Shown here piece by piece: positions 1-5,095 of a stretch of 5,095 nucleotides of DNA. Positions within the stretch are counted from its first letter, which is position 1; every line of letters begins with the position of its first letter. Source of the stretch: Chitinophagaceae bacterium (lineage in GTDB: Bacteria > Bacteroidota > Bacteroidia > Chitinophagales > Chitinophagaceae). The notes under the pieces were generated by a model. It saw nothing but the letters and a program-made list of their open reading frames with translations, searched no databases and had not been told where the DNA came from. The position numbers and the translations under genes are program-made. The stretch is from positions 1-5,095 of the forward strand of contig JAHEZB010000229.1 in the NCBI GenBank assembly GCA_023251285.1. The letters run 5' to 3'.

Positions 1-2274
1 TTCCGCCGTCCTGGTTATATCAACCGGTAAACTTAAAATAAATTCACTTCCAACCCCTTCAGTGCTTGTTAACTCTATTTCTCCTCCTAATAATCGGGCA
101 AGTTCGCGGCTAATGGATAATCCCAACCCGGTTCCACCATATTTACGCCTGGTAGATCCGTCTGCCTGCTGAAATGCTTCAAATACCTGGCCCTGCTTAT
201 CTTTTGGAATTCCAATGCCGGTATCAGTTACTTTAAAAAATATTTTTTTCCCGCTTTTGTCATTAGAAATGTCCAGTGATACATGCCCTTGTGAAGTAAA
301 TTTGATTGCATTGGAAAGAAGATTTTTCAAAATTTGTTCCAAACGCATTTTATCTGTATGCAAAATTTCACAAGTGTTTAATTCGATGTTTAATTTAAGT
401 TGGATATTTTTTTCTTTTGCAATAGGAGTAAATAAACCCTGCATCTCTGAAGTAATTTCTTCCAGCGTAACATCTCCAACTTCCAATGTCATTTTGCCCG
501 CTTCTATTTTTGAAAGATCCAAAATTTCATCAATCAAACTCAACAAACCCTGACCTGAAGTTTGCATCACTTGTGCATATTCTATATATTGTCTGTCGAG
601 GTCATTGCTTTCTGTCATCAATCTCGAAAGAAGCAAAATCGAATTCAGTGGTGTGCGCAATTCATGCGACATATTTGCCAAAAATTCGGATTTGTACTTA
701 GTACTTTGTGCTAATTCTTTTGATTTTTGTTCAATTAGATGGTTCCGCTCCTGGATCAATTTATTCTTTTCTTCCAGCAAACTGGTTCGCTCTTCCAGTT
801 CCTGGTTGCTTTGCAATAATTCTTCCTGCTGCACCCGTAATTCTTCTTCTGACGCCTGCACTTTCTCCGTCTGTGCTTCCAGCTCGGCATTGATACTTTC
901 CAGTTCGGAATGCTGCATTTGTAATTCCTCTGTTTGCGTCTGTGTTTGCTCCAAAAGTTCCTGTAGCCTCTTGCGGTTTTGTGCTCCGTAAAATGCAAGC
1001 CCGATATTGGCTGAAACAGATTTCAACAATTCCAGTTGCAGTGCAGAATAGTCATGTATTGCGCCTAATTCGATAACACCTATTACAGTTCTATCTCTTG
1101 TAACCGGCACTGCTACTATTGTCCGGGGTTTTGTCTTCCCGGTTGCATAGCTTATCGTGGATTGGCTATCAGGGATATTTTGTAATAAAATTTGTTTCCG
1201 GGACTGAAAAGCCTGACCGGCAATTCCTTCACCTATCTGTAAAGTTTTTTGCTTTTCATTTTCTGCCAACGCGTAGCTTCCTGCCAGGTGAAGCTGATTG
1301 TCTTCCTCCAAAATATAAATTGCCGCTACCATGCTTTGAGACAGCTCTGTAATATGTTCCAGGATATCCGCAGCCAGGTTTTCCACACTTTTCTCGCCTA
1401 CCATAATGTCATTTAGAAGTGCAACGGATGCCTGCAGCCACTCCTTTTCTTCCAATAGATTAAAAGAATCCTGTAGCGATTGTGCCATATTATTTAAGGA
1501 ACCGGCAAGGCTTCCGAGGCTGTCTTTTGTGATCCTATCCAAACGAATCTTATAGTTTCCATTAGAAATTTGCGACGCTACATTTTCAATGGCAATAATA
1601 CGGTTTTCAGTCTCAGCGTTTTGCTTTTCAAGTTCATCCTGTAGCTTACTTTTTTCATCGAAATCTGAAGAAACTTTTCGATAAAAAAACAGCGTAATTG
1701 CTATTGCTAAAAGCGCGGAAAAAATTATGAGCGAAGGTGTGTAAGAGACGAGCCTGTTCAGACTTGCAGTGCGCGTTTGCAGAATTTGCTGTTCTTCATG
1801 TTCCATATTCGCAATAACTCCACGAAGGTCGTCCATGTATTTTTTGCCACTTAATAAATCCTCAGAAGAAACAAACCCTTGTAGTTTTTTCAGGTTAATA
1901 TTCCGCTCCAATAGTCTCATTCTGTTTTCGACATCTTGATGTAATTGAGCCAGGTTCTTCTGTTGAATATCGGTATTGGAAAGTTCTGACGACAATGCAC
2001 TGATAACAGCTCCTGTTCTTCCGGTTGCTTCATGGTACGGAGTAAGAAATATAGGATCGCCGGTTAATAAAAATCCTCTCTGGACTGTTTCTGCATCTTT
2101 TACTACCGATAAAACATTGTTCAAAGTCTCAATGGTCCGATTGCTTCTGCGCACCATTTCAGAACTTTGAATCAAATTTTTGATACTGATATAAGAGGCA
2201 AAAGAACTGATAAACAAAAGGATCAGGGATAATCCAAGCCCATATAGCAGGTTTCGTTTTAAAGTTAACTTCAT
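1..2274 (-). CDS. CHASE3/HAMP/GAF membrane sensor histidine kinase, C-terminus cut by window edge
   Basis: A sensor kinase that autophosphorylates on His and passes the phosphate to a receiver domain. All 758 visible codons are open, with no stop or frameshift. Order by residue: TM1 about 9-30; CHASE3 sensor about 40-175, with the typical DAETVQRGFLLTGD signature at 60-73; TM2 about 179-198; a short helical linker; HAMP-like segment about 222-270 (DSLGSLAGSLNNM at 251-263); GAF about 280-430; Glu/Gln-rich coiled coil about 435-530; HisKA with phosphoacceptor His537 in SHELRTPL; HATPase with N-box Asn655, DTGIGIP from Asp684 and GGTGLG at 713-718. CHASE3 lies between the two TMs and so should be periplasmic, with GAF in the cytoplasm. 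The ATG at 2274 is chosen because it begins a signal-anchor helix and follows the previous stop by 8 bases; an in-frame stop lies at 2301-2299. The HATPase is almost complete at the edge. Relatives often continue into receiver domains, but that part is not visible here. Confidence 0.95.
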   Translation of the reverse strand, partial: MKLTLKRNLLYGLGLSLILLFISSFASYISIKNLIQSSEMVRRSNRTIETLNNVLSVVKDAETVQRGFLLTGDPIFLTPYHEATGRTGAVISALSSELSNTDIQQKNLAQLHQDVENRMRLLERNINLKKLQGFVSSEDLLSGKKYMDDLRGVIANMEHEEQQILQTRTASLNRLVSYTPSLIIFSALLAIAITLFFYRKVSSDFDEKSKLQDELEKQNAETENRIIAIENVASQISNGNYKIRLDRITKDSLGSLAGSLNNMAQSLQDSFNLLEEKEWLQASVALLNDIMVGEKSVENLAADILEHITELSQSMVAAIYILEEDNQLHLAGSYALAENEKQKTLQIGEGIAGQAFQSRKQILLQNIPDSQSTISYATGKTKPRTIVAVPVTRDRTVIGVIELGAIHDYSALQLELLKSVSANIGLAFYGAQNRKRLQELLEQTQTQTEELQMQHSELESINAELEAQTEKVQASEEELRVQQEELLQSNQELEERTSLLEEKNKLIQERNHLIEQKSKELAQSTKYKSEFLANMSHELRTPLNSILLLSRLMTESNDLDRQYIEYAQVMQTSGQGLLSLIDEILDLSKIEAGKMTLEVGDVTLEEITSEMQGLFTPIAKEKNIQLKLNIELNTCEILHTDKMRLEQILKNLLSNAIKFTSQGHVSLDISNDKSGKKIFFKVTDTGIGIPKDKQGQVFEAFQQADGSTRRKYGGTGLGLSISRELARLLGGEIELTSTEGVGSEFILSLPVDITRTAE

Positions 2275-2282
2275 AATAATGT
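2275..2282 (-). other. 8-bp intercistronic junction of the kinase pair
   Basis: The stop codon of the REC-kinase (2285-2283) and the ATG of the CHASE3 kinase (2274-2272) are separated only by ACATTATT. This leaves no room for a terminator or an independent promoter, so the two genes should share a transcript and may be translationally coupled. There is no Shine-Dalgarno motif at normal distance. An AAGGA lies at 2300-2296 inside the upstream gene, but 21 bases from the ATG is too far for standard use. The A/T-rich leader is in keeping with Bacteroidota initiation. Confidence 0.8.
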
Positions 2283-3410
2283 TTAGTGGTTTTCTTCCTT
2301 ATTTTGATTTAACGGTAAATAAAAATAAAATTCGGAACCTTTGCCTGGCGAGCTTTTAACGCCTATCGTTCCTTTATGCCGTTGTATTATTTGCTGGCAT
2401 ATGAACAAGCCAATCCCAAGTCCCTGGAAACGCTCAGACGTTTCTTCTACCCGGTAAAATTTACCGAACACTTTTTGCTGGTGTTCTTTTGACATTCCAA
2501 TTCCAAAATCTTTTACAGCTATATAAATTTCGCCATCACAAACGCGTGAAAATATTTGTATTTCCGTAGTGCCTGGAGAATATTTGATGGCGTTGGTAAT
2601 GAAGTTTATAATCACCTGTTCAATGCGCATTTCATCTCCAAAAACATTTTCACAAACACTTTCCGTTTTGACAATTTTAAAATCCGGATGCGATTGCTGC
2701 ATCACTTCAATAATGTTATCCAATAAAGGATCTATGGCAAAGAATTTTTTATTAAACTTCAATTTGCCACTTTCTATTTTTGAAATATCTAACAGATCGG
2801 CAACCAGGATATTTAATTTTTCAATGTGATCCTGTACTTTATACAACCGGTTTTTGACGGTAGGAATATCCCCTTTATCAATACTTCGTTCCAATAGCTG
2901 GATGTATCCCTTAATGCTTGTCAACGGAGTTTTTAATTCATGGCTCGCGATGCTGATAAACTCATCTTTTTTCCGTTCTGCTTCTTTTCTAAATTCGATT
3001 TCTTCCAGCAATGCATTTTGCATTTCATTCAATGCACGGCTTTGCTCGTAGATGCGGTAAAATGTTTTTACTTTCAACAAAAGAATATTCACGTCGACCG
3101 GCTTGGTGATATAATCCAAGCCCCCGGAAGAATATCCACGGGTAATAAGTTTTATATTGCTGCTGGCAGCAGAAAGAAAAATGATGGCGGTTTCCTTTGC
3201 CTTACTATAACCTGAAATTGCTTCGGCTACTTCAAAGCCATCCATTCCCGGCATTTGTACATCAAGGATTATCAGGACATACGATCTTTTGAGAACTTTC
3301 TTTAAAGCCTCTTCACCGGAAGACGCGGTATCTACCTCAAAATTGTTTTTTTCAAGAACTTTTTTTAATGAAATTATATTTTCCCTGGAATCATCTACGA
3401 TAAGAATCAT
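2283..3410 (-). CDS. Response regulator-histidine kinase fusion (REC-HisKA-HATPase), soluble
   Basis: A complete 375-residue cytoplasmic two-component protein with no membrane segment or signal peptide. Residues 1-120 are a receiver domain: acidic pair Asp6/Asp7, phosphoacceptor Asp50 in LDVQMPGMDG, Ser80 in the Thr/Ser switch position, and Lys103 in TKP. A helical linker (about 121-147) leads into HisKA with His157 in SHELKTPL, then a HATPase with N-box Asn273 (NAIKYSP), DFGIGM from Asp301 and GLGIGL at 330-335. All catalytic motifs are intact, so both phosphate acceptance and autokinase activity are expected. No DNA-binding or enzymatic output domain is present. The only usable start is the ATG at 3410, because an in-frame TGA lies one codon upstream; the receiver therefore begins almost directly at its first strand (MILIVDD). 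Its stop is followed 8 bases later by the membrane kinase, which suggests an operon and a shared pathway. The receiver probably modulates the attached kinase; this is inferred. Confidence 0.95.
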   Translation of the reverse strand: MILIVDDSRENIISLKKVLEKNNFEVDTASSGEEALKKVLKRSYVLIILDVQMPGMDGFEVAEAISGYSKAKETAIIFLSAASSNIKLITRGYSSGGLDYITKPVDVNILLLKVKTFYRIYEQSRALNEMQNALLEEIEFRKEAERKKDEFISIASHELKTPLTSIKGYIQLLERSIDKGDIPTVKNRLYKVQDHIEKLNILVADLLDISKIESGKLKFNKKFFAIDPLLDNIIEVMQQSHPDFKIVKTESVCENVFGDEMRIEQVIINFITNAIKYSPGTTEIQIFSRVCDGEIYIAVKDFGIGMSKEHQQKVFGKFYRVEETSERFQGLGIGLFICQQIIQRHKGTIGVKSSPGKGSEFYFYLPLNQNKEENH

Positions 3411-3596
3411 TCTTCAAAAATAATTAAAGGATATTTAAAAAACCATCAAATTTTAAATGACTGAGACAATCGCATTAAATATTTTCACAGAAACAAAATC
3501 CCGGTCGAGTAGATCACATAATAAAGAGATTTAAAATGAACGGCCGTCTAAAATATTCCTGAAATAAGAGAATGAAAATCCTTGTTATTTCTTTGA
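3411..3596. other. AT-rich intergenic spacer, no gene
   Basis: This 186-bp gap separates the permease stop from the REC-kinase start. Neither strand holds a credible ORF; the short plus-strand ATG frames are 8 and 19 codons, and the longer one runs antisense into the permease end. I see no GC-rich hairpin followed by a T run after the permease stop, so termination there is not evident and read-through is possible. The only notable items are an isolated 8-bp palindrome, ACGGCCGT, at 3540-3547 and a weak promoter candidate next to the REC-kinase start. Confidence 0.7.
3415..3450 (-). promoter_or_regulatory. Weak candidate Bacteroidota-type promoter for the kinase operon
   Basis: On the minus strand, TATTTTTG (3422-3415) matches the Bacteroidota -7 consensus TAnnTTTG. 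A TTTG (3450-3447) lies 24 bases upstream as a possible -33 element, slightly beyond the usual spacing. The -7 box ends only 4 bases before the ATG, so transcription would start at or near the start codon and give a leaderless message. In such AT-rich DNA this match could be chance. The promoter may instead lie elsewhere in the spacer, or the kinases may be read through from the permease. Confidence 0.25.
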
Positions 3597-5095
3597 TTAC
3601 TGCAATTGATCTTTCCGCTTCACATTTTTAAACAACAACCGCAAAACAGAAGGCAAAACAATTAACAACAAAGGAAGCGCGATTAGAAAACCGCCAATAA
3701 CAGCGATGGCAAGAGGCTGGTGCAGTTTAGCGCCGGTTCCGATTCCCAAAGCGAGTGGCATCAAGGCAATGATAGCTCCCAATGCCGTCATTAATTTCGG
3801 CCGAAGCCTTGTAGAGATCGCATATTCTACCGATTCATCCACAGGTTGTAATGTGAGGTTTTCCCTGAACTGCAAAAAAGTAAAAATGGAATTCTCACCG
3901 ATAATTCCCACGATCATAATAAGCCCGGTATAGCTGCCTACATTCAAAGGTGTGTGGGTTAGAAACAAAGCGATATAACTTCCGGAGATTCCGAGCACGG
4001 AAATGATTAAAATAGCCAGCGCCACTTTTACATCTTTGAATAAAAAAAGAATCGTTCCAAATACCAAAAGGCTTGAAGCAATTAAAATCATTAAAAGCTC
4101 GGTGAATGACTGCTGCTGCTGGGCATAAGAGCCGCCATACTCAATATGATAACCTTGTGGCAAACGAATTTCTGAAGAAATTTTATGCTGAATTTCTTTC
4201 ATGGTACTTCCGAGATCCCGGTTTTCCAGTCGTGCTGAAACAACACCCATAGATTGTAAATTTTCACGGTGAATCTCGGCATCACCTTCACTAATTTGTA
4301 CATCTGCTAATTCGCTTATTGGTTTTAATCTTCCGTCAGGAGAAGCAATTTGTAATTTCTTAATATCTTCAACACTCATCTTTTTGCTTCCGGGATAAAC
4401 GAGCCGGACTGCGTATATCCGGTTATTTTCAAGAATGTTACCTACTACATTTCCTTCCAGAGAGGTTTGCAATTGATATTGAAGATTTGCAGGCGTAATT
4501 CCAAATTGTGCGAGGCGGTTGAAATCAGGAATAACCGTTACCGAAGGGCCGGCGATGGTAATCCCATTGAAAACGTCGGCTGTTCCTTTTACATTTTGTA
4601 CAACGTTTCCGACCTGTGCTGACAGCTCTTTTATTTTTTGCAGATCATCGCCAAAAATTTTTATTTCAATGGGTTGCACTGAGGTCATCAGATCGCCCAG
4701 CATATCACTGATCACCTGCCCAAAATCGACGCGCAGAGCCGGTACCGATGCTTCAATTCTTTTTCGAATGTCATTAATTACTTCATCTGTTGTTTTGGTC
4801 CTGTTGCTTTTTAATTGAATTTCATAATCTCCTGTATTTGGTTCTGTAATAAAAAAACCCATTTGCGTTCCTGTACGCCGCGAGTAAGCGCTTACTTCCG
4901 GAGTTGATGTAATAATTTTTTCCACCTGCTGCAATTCGCTGTTCGTTTCTTCAAGAGAGGTTCCCGGTGGAGAAGTATAATCCAGGACGATGGTTCCTTC
5001 ATCCATTTGCGGTAAAAATCCGGTTTCTAAATGGGGAAGGATCAATACAATGCAAAGAATTAAAGCACCTACGAAAATAAAACTGATCCAGGGAC
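3597..5095 (-). CDS. RND-family efflux permease, C-terminal half (CusA/CzcA-like), N-terminus cut by window edge
   Basis: An inner-membrane proton-driven pump subunit that normally works with a periplasmic adaptor and an outer-membrane channel. The 498 visible residues are about half of the usual 1000-1050. The frame stays open to the window edge, so the TTG at 5045 is an internal Leu and not the start. Visible parts: one hydrophobic helix (5093 to about 5035), the FLPQMDEG motif that opens the second periplasmic loop of RND pumps, about 300 loop residues, then five helices typical of TM8-TM12 and a short basic tail (KNVKRKDQLQ). Counting from codon 5045, the predicted TM8-12 are about 314-336, 341-363, 369-393, 416-436 and 444-472. 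In TM10 Glu384 (GIIGENS) stands where AcrB has its relay Lys, and Lys417 in RPKLMT opens TM11. Both resemble the heavy-metal branch (CusA). The substrate cannot be read from this half, and a drug or other role remains possible. Adaptor and channel genes are not in the window. Confidence 0.93.
   Translation of the reverse strand, partial: PWISFIFVGALILCIVLILPHLETGFLPQMDEGTIVLDYTSPPGTSLEETNSELQQVEKIITSTPEVSAYSRRTGTQMGFFITEPNTGDYEIQLKSNRTKTTDEVINDIRKRIEASVPALRVDFGQVISDMLGDLMTSVQPIEIKIFGDDLQKIKELSAQVGNVVQNVKGTADVFNGITIAGPSVTVIPDFNRLAQFGITPANLQYQLQTSLEGNVVGNILENNRIYAVRLVYPGSKKMSVEDIKKLQIASPDGRLKPISELADVQISEGDAEIHRENLQSMGVVSARLENRDLGSTMKEIQHKISSEIRLPQGYHIEYGGSYAQQQQSFTELLMILIASSLLVFGTILFLFKDVKVALAILIISVLGISGSYIALFLTHTPLNVGSYTGLIMIVGIIGENSIFTFLQFRENLTLQPVDESVEYAISTRLRPKLMTALGAIIALMPLALGIGTGAKLHQPLAIAVIGGFLIALPLLLIVLPSVLRLLFKNVKRKDQLQ

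Noticed and set aside
215..553. Plus-strand 112-codon frame opposite the kinase HATPase
   Set aside because: The minus-strand frame here encodes clear N-box and HisKA/HATPase sequence, so this is an antisense shadow.
605..991. Plus-strand 128-codon frame rich in Ser and Cys
   Set aside because: It is antisense to the Glu/Gln-rich coiled coil of the CHASE3 kinase. The CTT/TTC/CTG-type antisense codons produce the Ser/Cys bias, and there is no independent support for a gene.
756..998. Minus-strand 80-codon frame inside the CHASE3 kinase
   Set aside because: It lies in another frame of the same coiled-coil region; the kinase frame is continuous through it and carries recognisable domains on both sides.
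2296..2300. AAGGA as ribosome binding site of the CHASE3 kinase
   Set aside because: It lies 21 bases before the ATG, beyond normal spacing, and is explained by the Lys-Glu codons of the upstream gene.
3540..3547. Palindrome ACGGCCGT in the spacer as an operator or terminator
   Set aside because: It is a single 8-bp palindrome with no loop, no second copy and no T run. It is too short to support either role.
3572..3631. Plus-strand 19-codon ATG frame at the end of the spacer
   Set aside because: It is short, mostly antisense to the permease C-terminus, and has no ribosome binding site or recognisable product.
5043..5045. TTG as a start codon for the RND permease
   Set aside because: The frame continues upstream to the window edge and encodes a hydrophobic helix that belongs to the RND fold; this TTG is an internal Leu.

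Overview
The window looks like chromosomal DNA from a member of the Bacteroidota. The signs are AT-leaning composition with AT-rich spacers, start codons without convincing Shine-Dalgarno sequences, and protein styles common in that phylum: a CHASE3/GAF sensor kinase with a long Glu/Gln-rich coiled coil, and a stand-alone REC-histidine kinase. I cannot name the genus. All three genes lie on the minus strand, so transcription runs from high to low coordinates, and two of them are cut by the window edges.

Layout in transcription order: (1) 5095-3597, the C-terminal half of an RND-type inner-membrane efflux permease. It covers one membrane helix, the second large periplasmic loop and the last five helices. 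Glu and Lys at the proton-relay positions resemble the heavy-metal (CusA/CzcA) branch. (2) 3596-3411, a 186-bp AT-rich spacer with no gene and no clear terminator, holding only a weak Bacteroidota-like promoter candidate. (3) 3410-2283, a complete 375-residue soluble protein with an N-terminal receiver domain followed by a full histidine kinase. (4) After only 8 bases, 2274-1, a large membrane sensor histidine kinase (TM-CHASE3-TM-HAMP-GAF-coiled coil-HisKA-HATPase). It stays open at the window start, so its C-terminus, which may carry receiver domains, is not visible.

The two kinase genes very probably form one operon and a signalling pair. The membrane kinase would sense a periplasmic or cytoplasmic cue, and the receiver of the soluble kinase is a plausible phosphate acceptor. 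No DNA-binding output domain is visible, so the regulated target is unknown. A link to the efflux gene rests on adjacency alone. I found no RNA gene, CRISPR array, mobile element or long repeat, and nothing that amounts to a clearly undescribed system. The most interesting points are the tandem kinase arrangement and the relay residues of the permease.
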